The notes under the pieces are model-generated. The model searched no databases and had not been told where the DNA came from. It saw nothing but the letters and a program-made list of their open reading frames with translations. DNA of 47,580 bases from a virus. Shown piece by piece: positions 22,699 to 30,748 of the stretch. Location: positions 1 to 47,580 of the IMG/VR virus record IMGVR_UViG_3300046336_000166. The stretch is one strand, 5' to 3'. A program made the position numbers and the translations under genes. Every line of letters begins with the position of its first letter. Within the stretch, counting starts at the first letter, position 1.

Positions 22699-23250
22699 AT
22701 GAACTACACAATATCAAAGGCTCAGATTGAGCAAGTTATTGACGTTATCTCTGTAATGTCTTCGAGCTACGCATTGCAGGTAACTGACATGCTAGAAGGG
22801 CTACTAGCACAGTCTGATCAACAGGAGCCAGTAGAAGAATTTAAATTTTTTAACCAAATGTGGCAATGGAAAGCATTGAAAGACGGCGAAATTATTTACC
22901 AGTACGGTGAACACGTTCCTGCATTGTTTCAAAAGAGTGCCAAGTTATTGCCTACGTCACCAGCCGTTATCGCACCAATTGCAGAGGATGACGGCTCAGA
23001 CTGGTTTTACAAGCTCCAGTTCATTTGCCGTGTTTTAGGAGGTGCAAGACCTGATAAAACAGATATGCAGACTGCGCTTAGTATGGCTCAGTTATTGAAA
23101 CGTGAGCGGTGGATGGTTGAGAAAGCACTGCAACCTATTACAACCGCCGACATCACCGATGAGATGGTAGCCGCGTATCACACCACAACGTCCAGCAGCA
23201 AGGAAGCTGTTCTGAGAATTGTCAACGCTTACCTGAAAGCAAAGACATGA
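22699..23250 (+). CDS. early hypothetical protein, 183 aa
   Basis: MNYTISKAQIEQVIDVISVM, then FNQMWQWKALKDGEIIYQYG, and a C-terminal helical part ending AYHTTTSSSKEAVLRIVNAY. The start MNYT is shared with the next gene (MNYTTGQIELAQ). ATG 22699 follows the previous stop by one base. It overlaps the next gene by ATGA. Function unknown. Confidence 0.6.
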   Translation: MNYTISKAQIEQVIDVISVMSSSYALQVTDMLEGLLAQSDQQEPVEEFKFFNQMWQWKALKDGEIIYQYGEHVPALFQKSAKLLPTSPAVIAPIAEDDGSDWFYKLQFICRVLGGARPDKTDMQTALSMAQLLKRERWMVEKALQPITTADITDEMVAAYHTTTSSSKEAVLRIVNAYLKAKT

Positions 23251-23609
23251 ACTACACAACAGGACAAATTGAATTAGCTCAAACACTGCTAGCTACCCCA
23301 AGAGTAACGCTACTTGAAATTATTTTAAAGCTGCAAGCCGAAGTAGAAGCGCTTAAGACTGAATTGTATCACTCTAGCATTGCTGCAACAGCAGAGGCGC
23401 GTGAAGTTGACCGCATCATCAACGAGGAATTAAAAGCGCTGCGTATGGATGCAGGGCGGTATCGGTGGCTGCGTGGTGATTGGTTTGAGATTGGCATGCA
23501 CAACATCAACACTGCAATTGGTGCAGCGCATCACAGAATCAGTAAGGTCGGTGACGTTGAAACCCTTGACGCTGCTATCGACGCAGCCATAGCAGGAGAA
23601 GTGCCATGA
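23247..23609 (+). CDS. early coiled-coil protein with AGRYRWLR motif, 120 aa
   Basis: A helical region LKLQAEVEALKTELYHSSIA is followed by LRMDAGRYRWLRGDWFEIG, a motif common in small phage proteins (DAxRYRWLR). The end is ETLDAAIDAAIAGEVP. It is linked by ATGA overlaps to both neighbours. No biochemical role is known to me. Confidence 0.65.
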   Translation: MNYTTGQIELAQTLLATPRVTLLEIILKLQAEVEALKTELYHSSIAATAEAREVDRIINEELKALRMDAGRYRWLRGDWFEIGMHNINTAIGAAHHRISKVGDVETLDAAIDAAIAGEVP

Positions 23610-23869
23610 ATGTTAGTGGTTTCGAATTGACAGTGAAATCAGCAGTATATGAGTATATGGACACAGCGAGTGATCAAGTCTACACGTTCATAGTTACCCC
23701 CACAGACGTTACGGTGCTTCGGACCGATCCAACACCAGATGGTCAACCACTGCTATTGCAGGGGTATGACATCGCCACCAGCACGTTTATTCACATCACC
23801 GAGTTGACAAGTTATCATCACTTTGCTGATCTAGAATCAGCTGTAGCTGTTATACCAAACGCAAATTAA
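23606..23869 (+). CDS. early hypothetical protein, 87 aa
   Basis: Beta-rich small protein (ELTVKSAVYEYMDTASDQVY, YTFIVTPTDVTVLRTDPTPD). Last gene of the operon from promoter module 1; promoter module 2 starts four bases after its stop. No family is recognised. Confidence 0.6.
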   Translation: MNVSGFELTVKSAVYEYMDTASDQVYTFIVTPTDVTVLRTDPTPDGQPLLLQGYDIATSTFIHITELTSYHHFADLESAVAVIPNAN

Positions 23870-23873
23870 CCTG

Positions 23874-23917
23874 TTGACTTTGCTTAAGTTTAGGGGATAA
23901 TAGACCCTAAGAGTAAG
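23874..23917 (+). promoter_or_regulatory. early promoter module 2
   Basis: TTGACT (23874-23879), 16-bp spacer ending TTTAGGG, GATAAT (23896-23901), then AGACCCTAAGAGTAAG. The G-run and ACCCTAA form the dyad around the -10 box. Confidence 0.88.
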
Positions 23918-23941
23918 CAATTAACGAAATGGAAATTCAAA

Positions 23942-24376
23942 ATGACCACTAAACCAATTTCAAAAGCTAAACAAACTAAGATCGAAGAAATTATTCGCCT
24001 TGAGCAAGAGCAGATTATTAAAGAAAACCTGTTCATTTCAACATACACTGAGAAGTTGTTCAAACTTGCGTTTGACTTTGAAATAAATGTCGTACCAACA
24101 CACGGAGTAAATTCTGTGAAAATTTTACCAGATGGGTTTGTATTTGATACAGATGCGAATGTGTTCACTAACTACTCTAAAATCACGCTTCCTCATTCCG
24201 TTATTGGTCATAATTTACGAAATTTAGAGGATGATTTTTCTACACTTCAAAATCAAATTGATGACCTTGTGGAAAGGCGCACCAGGGAACAAGAGCGACT
24301 AGCTAGGATTTCTGCTGCAAAGGATAAGGCTCGTTCGCTCATGACACCAGAAGAATTAAAGTTGTTGGGTTTGTAA
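23942..24376 (+). CDS. early helical protein, 144 aa
   Basis: A Lys/Glu-rich N-terminal helix (KAKQTKIEEIIRLEQEQIIK), a central beta section with VVPTHGVNSVKILPDGFVFD, and a C-terminal coiled coil (LQNQIDDLVERRTREQERLA). It is alone between promoter modules 2 and 3. Unknown function. Confidence 0.62.
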   Translation: MTTKPISKAKQTKIEEIIRLEQEQIIKENLFISTYTEKLFKLAFDFEINVVPTHGVNSVKILPDGFVFDTDANVFTNYSKITLPHSVIGHNLRNLEDDFSTLQNQIDDLVERRTREQERLARISAAKDKARSLMTPEELKLLGL

Positions 24377-24384
24377 AATAAGTG

Positions 24385-24425
24385 TTGACTCTACTCAAAA
24401 TTAGGGTATAATAGACCCTAAGAGC
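24385..24425 (+). promoter_or_regulatory. early promoter module 3
   Basis: TTGACT (24385-24390), 16-bp spacer, TATAAT (24407-24412). The dyad is perfect here: TTAGGGT, seven bases, ACCCTAA. GAGC follows. Confidence 0.9.
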
Positions 24426-24448
24426 GAAACAACATAAGGAATTTAAAA

Positions 24449-24766
24449 ATGAAGAAAATTATCAAAGTTGAAGTCGGAACACTAGATTACGATTACAATT
24501 CAGCTGAATCGGTAATCGATCAACTGAATCATTTTATTGAAATTCACGGTAAAGGTAATGTAACACTCAGCAAAGAGACTCACATGTACTCAGATGATTC
24601 TTATGTTGCAATTTTTGCCAAACGTGAAGAAACTGATGAAGAATATCATATGCGAACAGTTGGGGAAGAAACTCGGGATGCCCGTCGCTTAGAACAAGAG
24701 CGAGAAACATTTGAATCACTGAAGAAGAAATTTGGAGATAATCCAGATGGCTACGGCCAACTTTAA
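24449..24766 (+). CDS. early hypothetical protein, 105 aa
   Basis: An acidic protein with an N-terminal VEVGTLDYDYNSAESVIDQL and a charged helical tail (TRDARRLEQERETFESLKKK). AAGGAATTTAAAA precedes the ATG. First gene behind promoter module 3. No family recognised. Confidence 0.62.
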   Translation: MKKIIKVEVGTLDYDYNSAESVIDQLNHFIEIHGKGNVTLSKETHMYSDDSYVAIFAKREETDEEYHMRTVGEETRDARRLEQERETFESLKKKFGDNPDGYGQL

Positions 24767-24788
24767 AATCGGGTGAAGGAAATTTATC

Positions 24789-24965
24789 ATGAAGTTCACA
24801 GAAGCATTGGATGAATATTTAAGAACAAAGCGTATTGTTGATGAATGTAGGGAGGGTTTCGATGGGTACTACTTTTCTGACTATTATCATCGTGAATGTA
24901 ATGCTCTACAAAAAGCAGAGGATGTGTTGAACAGTTTCTTCACACCAAAAGAACCACAAGAATGA
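24789..24965 (+). CDS. early hypothetical protein, 58 aa
   Basis: MKFTEALDEYLRTKRIVDEC, then YYFSDYYHRECNALQKAEDV: a small, probably helical protein. GAAGGAAATTTATC gives a ribosome site, and its stop overlaps the next start (ATGA). The coupling supports a real gene despite the length. Confidence 0.6.
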   Translation: MKFTEALDEYLRTKRIVDECREGFDGYYFSDYYHRECNALQKAEDVLNSFFTPKEPQE

Positions 24966-25255
24966 ACCAAATCCAATTAACGCAGGCATTCAGTGACCTG
25001 AGAGCACTGGTCAAACAACCGACCAATTATGTGCCACGAGATTACCAGACAATTGGTGGAATGTGGACAGTCGAGAAGTACCAATTGGGTGACGTTGTAC
25101 TGGCGATAATGGATGAGGGTTATACCACACAAATTTCAATTGGTAATGTGATAGCCATATCCGATTATTCGGGGCACATTAGGGTAATTTCAGGAACACT
25201 CGACGAGTTTGTAACTGCAGCAGAGCAGAATTTGGAGAATACTGATGGTACTTGA
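24962..25255 (+). CDS. early hypothetical protein, 97 aa
   Basis: N-terminal helix QLTQAFSDLRALVKQP, then beta-like YQLGDVVLAIMDEGYTTQIS and HIRVISGTLDEFVTAAEQN. ATGA-coupled to the 58-residue gene, and it overlaps the next gene by 11 bases. Unknown function. Confidence 0.6.
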   Translation: MNQIQLTQAFSDLRALVKQPTNYVPRDYQTIGGMWTVEKYQLGDVVLAIMDEGYTTQISIGNVIAISDYSGHIRVISGTLDEFVTAAEQNLENTDGT

Positions 25256-25478
25256 AACTAAACTAGTAAACTTTGTTATTGTCAAATACAAACACGCACA
25301 CCTACCATACCCAACTTTCTACAATGTGTATCCGACGGGTTCTGTTAATCAACAGATTACTGAAGGTGTTGCAAGTATCTACGATACAGACAGTAATAAA
25401 AAATTGCTCAGCGAGCTTCGTACTGCAGCAAATACAACATTTGCGGCTCAAACCATTCGAACAATTGAAGAAATTTGA
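25245..25478 (+). CDS. early hypothetical protein, 77 aa
   Basis: MVLETKLVNFVIVKYKHAHL and YNVYPTGSVNQQITEGVASI suggest a beta-rich start and a helical end (LLSELRTAANTTFAAQTIRT). Ends nine bases before promoter module 4. No family known. Confidence 0.58.
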   Translation: MVLETKLVNFVIVKYKHAHLPYPTFYNVYPTGSVNQQITEGVASIYDTDSNKKLLSELRTAANTTFAAQTIRTIEEI

Positions 25479-25487
25479 AATAAAGTG

Positions 25488-25528
25488 TTGACTTGATGTG
25501 AAATTAGGGTATAATAGACCCTAAGAGC
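25488..25528 (+). promoter_or_regulatory. early promoter module 4
   Basis: TTGACT (25488-25493), 16-bp spacer, TATAAT (25510-25515), with the perfect dyad TTAGGGT/ACCCTAA around the -10 box and GAGCAAG after it. Confidence 0.9.
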
Positions 25529-25552
25529 AAGTTAAACAAAGGAAATACATGA

Positions 25553-25681
25553 ATGAAGTCATTTAACGCAGAAGATGAAGCCATTACCCACATCGAAGAA
25601 AATGGATGTGGTGACTTCAACGGTATGAATTGTGGTGGGTTGCTTGTGGTGAAGTTTATTAAGGAATTATTATGTTTTTAA
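25553..25681 (+). CDS. early 42-aa protein
   Basis: MKSFNAEDEAITHIEENGCG, then DFNGMNCGGLLVVKFIKELL. Preceded by AAAGGAAATAC; a competing ATG at 25549 gives only five codons. It overlaps the next gene by ten bases. Two Cys and the amphipathic end are the only notable traits. Confidence 0.5.
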   Translation: MKSFNAEDEAITHIEENGCGDFNGMNCGGLLVVKFIKELLCF

Positions 25682-26016
25682 CTGCTAAACAAGCGCGAGA
25701 GATAACCGAACAATCTGATGCAACTCATGATGCAGTCTTGGTTAGCATCTCGGATGAAGTACGCCGCATTGCTGAGACTGGTAAGAAAGCAATTGAATTG
25801 TACTCAGGTTCTCGTGCATATCTTGCCAATGAGTTCTTCAAGGTAGAAAAAGTCCCATTCCGTTCACCAGAATTTACACTGAAGCAATACGCTGTTGTGA
25901 AGAAATTAAAAGAACTTGGATATCAGGTTAAAATTATTGACCTTGATATATTCGTTTTTGATTCAGAAGATAACAAAGTTCCTTCTACTACCCCAGTTGT
26001 GCACATATCTTGGTGA
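25672..26016 (+). CDS. early hypothetical protein, 114 aa
   Basis: MFLTAKQAREITEQSDATHD, then a helix-rich middle and VVKKLKELGYQVKIIDLDIF near the end, giving an alpha/beta arrangement like that of small tail-assembly or nucleotide-fold phage proteins. Ribosome site AAGGAATT. No assignment possible. Confidence 0.6.
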   Translation: MFLTAKQAREITEQSDATHDAVLVSISDEVRRIAETGKKAIELYSGSRAYLANEFFKVEKVPFRSPEFTLKQYAVVKKLKELGYQVKIIDLDIFVFDSEDNKVPSTTPVVHISW

Positions 26017-26026
26017 TTGGAATTAT

Positions 26027-26392
26027 ATGAAAATATCAAATAAAAATATTTCTGATTATTTTAAATCAGCTAAATCCAGACTGTGTGATGGGTCTACTTC
26101 ATATAGTCGATCAACAACACAAATGCATATTTGTAATGCTATTGTTGATGTTATGGCTTTTTCTTATTGTGATTATCAACGTGACGTTAATGCTATTTGT
26201 AGAAGCATCATTATGTCACGATTCCCCAAGCGACCAGATAAAGCATTTCCACATTCTGTAGAAACTTATCTACGTGAAGTTGTTAAAGTGCCTCGCTCCC
26301 AGCTTACATATAAAAATGTACAACAATTTCGACATCGTTGGTTAGATTCACTGATTGAAGAATTTGATATTGAAGGTTATTATAAAGGATAG
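26027..26392 (+). CDS. early hypothetical protein, 121 aa
   Basis: Basic, Ser/Arg/Tyr-rich (FKSAKSRLCDGSTSYSRSTT; RSIIMSRFPKRPDKAFPHSV) with four Cys in the first 65 residues. Could bind nucleic acid by charge. Starts 11 bases after the previous stop and ends one base before the next start. Confidence 0.58.
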   Translation: MKISNKNISDYFKSAKSRLCDGSTSYSRSTTQMHICNAIVDVMAFSYCDYQRDVNAICRSIIMSRFPKRPDKAFPHSVETYLREVVKVPRSQLTYKNVQQFRHRWLDSLIEEFDIEGYYKG

Positions 26393-26393
26393 T

Positions 26394-26660
26394 ATGAAAC
26401 TATATAAATTTTTATTTTTGCTAATTTTGGTAACACTAATTGCCGCAATTAGTGTTACGGTAACACTAATTGCGCGTACACCTGCTGTTGAAGAGACGAA
26501 ACCACAAGATGCTCAAAGTTTGGTTGACGGCATAACTTATGCCAAAGCCGAAAATGGTTTGTGCTTTGGTGTTGTCACAGTAAGTCGGATTGATTCTAAC
26601 TTGCATACTGCAATCAACCAAATGATTACCAATGTCCCATGTAATGGTGTTGGGTTGTAA
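26394..26660 (+). CDS. small exported or membrane-anchored protein, 88 aa
   Basis: Residues 5-27 (KFLFLLILVTLIAAISVTVT and on) form a signal anchor, followed by an 60-residue outside domain with one Cys pair (C58, C84 approximately). The anchor codons contain a 14-base sequence, its inverted copy and a third direct copy (26430-26473), so part of the anchor (VTLIA...VTLIA) is a duplication. Confidence 0.6.
   Translation: MKLYKFLFLLILVTLIAAISVTVTLIARTPAVEETKPQDAQSLVDGITYAKAENGLCFGVVTVSRIDSNLHTAINQMITNVPCNGVGL
26430..26473. repeat. A-A'-A repeat (direct, inverted, direct) inside a CDS
   Basis: GTAACACTAATTGC at 26430-26443, its perfect inverse GCAATTAGTGTTAC at 26445-26458, and the direct form again at 26460-26473, each separated by one base. 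The direct copies are 30 bases apart, so the frame is kept. Confidence 0.92.
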
Positions 26661-26675
26661 TATGAGTGCGCTATA

Positions 26676-26861
26676 ATGAACATCACACTAGAACTTCTCA
26701 TTGAACTAATTGAATATTCAAAGGTTAAGATTGAATTTCAAACTGGAGAGACCGAGCAATATTCGTTTGATGGCCCAAAAAGATATGTTACAGAATATAT
26801 CACTGTTATTGATGCAGCTAAGTTACTTAAACAACTCTATATCTTGAAAGAGGGTACTTGA
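26676..26861 (+). CDS. early hypothetical protein, 61 aa
   Basis: MNITLELLIELIEYSKVKIE, FQTGETEQYSFDG and a helical end IDAAKLLKQLYILKEGT. One base separates its stop from the next ATG. Probably a small alpha/beta protein; no family known. Confidence 0.55.
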   Translation: MNITLELLIELIEYSKVKIEFQTGETEQYSFDGPKRYVTEYITVIDAAKLLKQLYILKEGT

Positions 26862-26862
26862 T

Positions 26863-27144
26863 ATGGCTTGCTCAACACACTGCTATCAAGGTGAATACAA
26901 ATACGGTTGCAAATATGGCGATGGTGACAAGTGTGGTATGTTTCCAGGTGTAGAGCGACTCATTGAAATGATGACACTGGATTTAATGAATATTTTTGAG
27001 AAAAATATTGATTCAAAATACCTAAACTTTACTAGAAATAAAACTGAATATTCAGAATTGGTGACTCAGTTATGCTTTATTTCATGGAGAACCGGGTACG
27101 AGAATTCCGACAAAATTTATGATGAACTTTACGGAGATTATTAA
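26863..27144 (+). CDS. early Cys-containing protein, 93 aa
   Basis: The N-terminus has five Cys in 23 residues (CSTHCYQGEYKYGCKYGDGD, then KCGMF), a possible zinc or iron-sulfur site, followed by a helical domain MMTLDLMNIFEKNI. Its stop shares a base with the next start. Function unknown. Confidence 0.6.
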   Translation: MACSTHCYQGEYKYGCKYGDGDKCGMFPGVERLIEMMTLDLMNIFEKNIDSKYLNFTRNKTEYSELVTQLCFISWRTGYENSDKIYDELYGDY

Positions 27145-27326
27145 TGAACTATCTGACTGTGAAAGATCTCAAGGAATTCATTAAAGATTTGCCTGATGCT
27201 GCGATTGTTCAAATGCCAGGTACGAACAAATATATCCAAACATTTGAACCCGTCGAAAAGCGTGAAATCAAGATGGATGATAGTTTTGTCGATCACACAT
27301 ACGTTACACTAAACATAGGAATTTAA
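27144..27326 (+). CDS. early hypothetical protein, 60 aa
   Basis: MNYLTVKDLKEFIKDLPDAA, then VQMPGTNKYIQTFEPVEKRE and VDHTYVTLNIGI. The opening (LTVxxLKxxIxxLPDdA) is a pattern common in small phage proteins that fold as alpha/beta units. Tight spacing on both sides. Role unknown. Confidence 0.62.
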   Translation: MNYLTVKDLKEFIKDLPDAAIVQMPGTNKYIQTFEPVEKREIKMDDSFVDHTYVTLNIGI

Positions 27327-27329
27327 ATT

Positions 27330-27671
27330 ATGATTATCACTAGAGCAGAAGCAATGAAAGCCGTCATCGATGGTGTACCAATTCAAAACAGTACCGATCA
27401 GATTAATTGGATAAATTCTTTCGCAGGAAGACCATACATTTTAATTGTAAAACTCAAAGCAATTTATTACGCACACTGTGATGTTGTGTTTAGGTTGAAA
27501 CCAGAAGTACGTACTATTTCGTATCGTTGCTTTTTGTATACCAACTTAGCCGGTACATTCGATGTTTCTGTATGTAGTTCTGCAAGTATTGCTCTTCAGA
27601 AAGAATGTGAAGAATACCCAGATTTTGTTAAGTGGATTGGTGAAACTGTGACTGTGGAAATTGGAGAATAA
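27330..27671 (+). CDS. early hypothetical protein, 113 aa
   Basis: MIITRAEAMKAVIDGVPIQN, then WINSFAGRPYILIVKLKAIY and a beta-rich half. The next gene's residues 60-110 (LLAGKPKQLEYRASVLDFWI) have the similar role-like arrangement of helix, WxR/FRLKPE strand (VVFRLKPEVRTI here, FEYRIKPEP there), so this may be a diverged relative. No function known. Confidence 0.58.
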   Translation: MIITRAEAMKAVIDGVPIQNSTDQINWINSFAGRPYILIVKLKAIYYAHCDVVFRLKPEVRTISYRCFLYTNLAGTFDVSVCSSASIALQKECEEYPDFVKWIGETVTVEIGE

Positions 27672-27672
27672 A

Positions 27673-28185
27673 ATGAGAAATGTTGATGGATATATTAAAA
27701 CCGCAAAAGTTGGTAGTTGTGTTGGGTGTGCATTTATCAACGGATGCAATACGGAATGTGAAGGTGGAGATTATATCTTCATACGCAAACCAAAACAAGA
27801 AACTATGAAAACTCCTGAAATTTACGAATCAACCCACCCGCATCATGCTGTATGGCGCGAATACACTGAGTCGCTATTAGCCGGCAAGCCAAAACAATTA
27901 GAATATCGAGCTTCAGTTCTTGATTTTTGGATTAATGCTAGCGCCAATACTTCTTGGAATGTTGATTTCGAGTATCGCATCAAACCAGAACCGAAAAAGT
28001 TCTGGTACATGAATGGCCAGAAAATTGCTGAGTTTGTGGAGCCAGATGTAATTCAGGAACAGTGTATTGTTAGAATTCATCTTAATGGTGTGGTGATTTG
28101 TTATCAAACATTCGCTACACGTAAAGAAGCAGAGGCAGTCACTAACAAACTCACTAACACTTTCATCACACTCAAGGTAAAATAA
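27673..28185 (+). CDS. early protein with Cys-rich head and FxYRIKP module, 170 aa
   Basis: Residues 14-30 (VGSCVGCAFINGCNTEC) form a CX2CX5CX3C cluster, likely metal-binding. The same head style occurs in 32716-33273 (WCGGCAFTGSC). A second module has LEYRASVLDFWINASANTSW and FEYRIKPEPKKFWY, as in many small proteobacterial-phage proteins. Possibly a fusion of two modules found separately elsewhere. Unknown role. Confidence 0.62.
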   Translation: MRNVDGYIKTAKVGSCVGCAFINGCNTECEGGDYIFIRKPKQETMKTPEIYESTHPHHAVWREYTESLLAGKPKQLEYRASVLDFWINASANTSWNVDFEYRIKPEPKKFWYMNGQKIAEFVEPDVIQEQCIVRIHLNGVVICYQTFATRKEAEAVTNKLTNTFITLKVK

Positions 28186-28187
28186 TT

Positions 28188-28748
28188 ATGTTTTCACAAG
28201 CGAAATATAAGAGAGTATATTATAAGAGTCCAGCGGAACAACCAATGTATACTGAGTCAACTCCTGTTGAACAAGAACCAACAAAGTTTTCTGTCAAAGA
28301 AGTTTTGGACGCATATGCGAGCGTTAATGGCTTGAATTCCACACATCATTCTGAAATTGATAAAGTTACACATTATCTCCTCGATACGGAAGATGAATAT
28401 TCTACATATATTCGCCTGAAAGAAAAGTTTGAAGGTGCAACAGAACATCAATCACCACCGGAGTCAGAATATGATGAGCGTGAACTGACTGGATATCATT
28501 ATTCAGACGGAACAGGAATCTGTTTTGGGGATGAAATTGAATATGAACTGCCTAGAAAATTTCTTCGTGCACCGTACTCATTACCACCCACAAGACTGTG
28601 TGGTAAAGTGGTTAAAGTATTCGCGGATTGTGGGGTTGGGTATGATCTTCACGTGAATGCTGCAGAGGTACGCGGACGATGCTGGGCCGATGCCCCAACG
28701 TTAAAATCAATTGTAGAAACTGCAAGCCACATCAAGAAAGTTAATTAA
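28188..28748 (+). CDS. early hypothetical protein, 186 aa
   Basis: A linker-like start (SPAEQPMYTESTPVEQEPTK) is followed by FSVKEVLDAYASVNGLNSTH, which resembles the short protein at 37281 (YTVEEVISAILNKG). The second half has a beta-rich section with RLCGKVVKVFADCGVGYDLH. Lies two bases after the previous stop. No family known. Confidence 0.58.
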   Translation: MFSQAKYKRVYYKSPAEQPMYTESTPVEQEPTKFSVKEVLDAYASVNGLNSTHHSEIDKVTHYLLDTEDEYSTYIRLKEKFEGATEHQSPPESEYDERELTGYHYSDGTGICFGDEIEYELPRKFLRAPYSLPPTRLCGKVVKVFADCGVGYDLHVNAAEVRGRCWADAPTLKSIVETASHIKKVN

Positions 28749-28749
28749 A

Positions 28750-28947
28750 ATGAACCACGTAGACCTAACAACACTCGCAGACTCAACACTGCATGATGCA
28801 GTGGCAATGTACACAACAGAACGCGATGAAGCACTACAAACCATCGCAGACGCAAGTGCAGTTCTGGACGAAATTGATGCTGAATTTGTACGCCGTAATT
28901 CACAGAGAGCAGTTGGTGTCTTTGCAAACAAATTTGCAATGCAGTAA
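28750..28947 (+). CDS. early helical protein, 65 aa
   Basis: MNHVDLTTLADSTLHDAVAM, then TIADASAVLDEIDAEFVRRN: two helices with coiled-coil potential. One base after the preceding stop and 12 before the dCMP deaminase start. Function unknown. Confidence 0.6.
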   Translation: MNHVDLTTLADSTLHDAVAMYTTERDEALQTIADASAVLDEIDAEFVRRNSQRAVGVFANKFAMQ

Positions 28948-28959
28948 GATATCAATCGA

Positions 28960-29409
28960 ATGTCGAACGAAATTGATTTCCTGATGGGTGTGGCTGAGCT
29001 TGCAGCAACCCGTTCCTCTGCAAGAAGGTTGCAAGTTGGTGCAGTAGTAACTGATTCCAGTTTAAACATTGTGGCGAGTGGTTATAACGGTACTGTGCGT
29101 GGATTTCATACGAATGACTGTGAGTTTGAGCAATATTCAGATCATGCGATTGGCCCAATTCTGGTCACCAATGAAGCAATCACTATCCATGCAGAACAAA
29201 ATTTGATTGCCCATGCCGCTCGTAGAGGAATTTCAATTGATGGTGGTACGGTCGTTCTGACACACTCACCATGCACAAAATGTACATCACTGTTAATTCA
29301 ATGTGGTATCAAAGAAATAGTTTATAATTCAAAACATCGCTCATTCGACGAAACAAATTCTCTGTACGGGAATTATATCAAACTCACACAATACGCAGGA
29401 AATTCATGA
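28960..29409 (+). CDS. dCMP/cytidine deaminase family protein, 149 aa
   Basis: HAEQNLI (about residues 78-84) and HSPCTKCTSLLI supply the zinc-binding H-A-E and P-C-x-x-C motifs of the dCMP deaminase/ComE family; LQVGAVV and SGYNG complete the family pattern. The enzyme converts dCMP to dUMP for dTMP synthesis during phage DNA replication. An insert between residues 48 and 72 carries DCEFEQYSDH, near where T4 dCMP deaminase has its regulatory part. It is the last gene before the TnpB insertion. Confidence 0.9.
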   Translation: MSNEIDFLMGVAELAATRSSARRLQVGAVVTDSSLNIVASGYNGTVRGFHTNDCEFEQYSDHAIGPILVTNEAITIHAEQNLIAHAARRGISIDGGTVVLTHSPCTKCTSLLIQCGIKEIVYNSKHRSFDETNSLYGNYIKLTQYAGNS

Positions 29410-29467
29410 TCAAATATGTTCACCAACTAACAATAACTAGATGTATAGGCCAGTAAACTTTTAAAAA

Positions 29468-30694
29468 ATGCAACTAAAATCGTATAAGTACAGAATTTAT
29501 CCAACTAAGACTCAAGAAAAGTATCTTTCTGAAGTCTTCGGTTCTGTGCGTTTTGTGTGGAACCAGTTAGTTGCAAACTTCAACTCATTCTCAAAAGAAG
29601 GGCCTAACCGACCCATGAGTGAGAAAACCTTAAAAGATACACCTGAGTTTAGTTGGTTAAACGATTCGATTTCATACGCACTCCAACAAAAACGTATGGA
29701 TTTTGAAGAAACTAAAAGTCAATTCTTTTCCAAAACTCGTAAGTCTAAACTGGGCAGAATGAAGTTTAAGAAACGTGGAGTTTCTATAGACTCTTTTCGT
29801 ATTCCGGGTCAGAAATTTTCAAATTCTCAAGTAAATTTTGAGACTTCAAGGATTAAAATTCCTAAGATGACGCCAATCAAAATGTCTATAGATAGGAAGT
29901 TTTCCGGCGCTGTAAAGAATGTAACAATTTCTAAAAATAAAGCAAACCAATATTTTGCTTCAATTCTAGTTGAAGAAACTATAGAGTTGAAACAAAATAC
30001 CGGTCGCTCAATCGGTATTGACTTGGGCCTTACACATCTTTGCATCATGAGTAATGGTATGAAGATTGAAAATCCAAGATGGTTTAGAGAAAACCAATCT
30101 AAACTAAAACGAGAACAGCAGCATTTAAGTCGAAAGGTGAATGGCAGTTCTAGGTATGAGAAGCAACGATTAAAAGTTGCAAGGTCTTATCTTAAATTAT
30201 CTAATCAAAGAAACTGGGTTTATCAAAACTTATCCACGTGGTTAGTTAATAATTATGACACCATATGCATGGAAGATTTGAATATCAAAGGGATGGTTAA
30301 GAATCGAAAATTAGCGAAGTCAATTTCTGACGCTTCTTGGTCGACTCTAGTTTCTATGATTGCATATAAGTCGAACTGGTATGGTAGGTCCTTTCAGAAA
30401 ATTGATCGTTGGTATCCATCTTCAAAGACGTGTTCTAATTGCGGTCATAAAGAAACTGATATGGGTTTACACATAAGAGATTGGGTTTGTAGTTCTTGTG
30501 GAACAAATCATGATAGAGACTTAAACGCTGCGGTTAATATTTTAAATAAAGGTCTTGACGATCTTTATGGGTTTTCATCGGAAGAATTGACCGATTACAA
30601 ACGTCGAGAGGAATTAAGACCTTCGGTAGAAATACCAAAGGCATCTTCGTTGAAGCGTTTAGTTAGTTTTATAGATTTTTATAAAACAACATGA
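29468..30694 (+). CDS. tnpB: TnpB (IS200/IS605-type RNA-guided nuclease), 408 aa, no TnpA
   Basis: N-terminal YKYRIYPTKTQEKYL and FVWNQLVANF are the usual OrfB start. RuvC-like catalytic residues are GIDLGL (Asp185), MEDLNI (Glu269) and HDRDLNAA (Asp349/351), with the zinc ribbon C322-x2-C325 and C341-x2-C344. All key residues are present, so the nuclease is probably active. No tnpA gene lies beside it. A short hairpin downstream (30728-30745) may belong to the reRNA/right end. AT-rich, Lys-rich codon use differs from the late genes. Confidence 0.93.
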   Translation: MQLKSYKYRIYPTKTQEKYLSEVFGSVRFVWNQLVANFNSFSKEGPNRPMSEKTLKDTPEFSWLNDSISYALQQKRMDFEETKSQFFSKTRKSKLGRMKFKKRGVSIDSFRIPGQKFSNSQVNFETSRIKIPKMTPIKMSIDRKFSGAVKNVTISKNKANQYFASILVEETIELKQNTGRSIGIDLGLTHLCIMSNGMKIENPRWFRENQSKLKREQQHLSRKVNGSSRYEKQRLKVARSYLKLSNQRNWVYQNLSTWLVNNYDTICMEDLNIKGMVKNRKLAKSISDASWSTLVSMIAYKSNWYGRSFQKIDRWYPSSKTCSNCGHKETDMGLHIRDWVCSSCGTNHDRDLNAAVNILNKGLDDLYGFSSEELTDYKRREELRPSVEIPKASSLKRLVSFIDFYKTT

Positions 30695-30748
30695 TTATTA
30701 AATTGAAGGCAATTATCCCAACTATCTGTAAGGTTATCGCCTTACACA
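30695..30748 (+). ncRNA. candidate right end / omega-RNA tail of the TnpB element
   Basis: After the tnpB stop, GTAAGG (30728-30733) and CCTTAC (30740-30745) form a 6-bp hairpin, and AAGGC/GCCTT offers a competing longer fold. TnpB guide RNAs normally cover the 3' end of tnpB and the element's right end. The boundary and guide cannot be fixed from one copy. Confidence 0.35.
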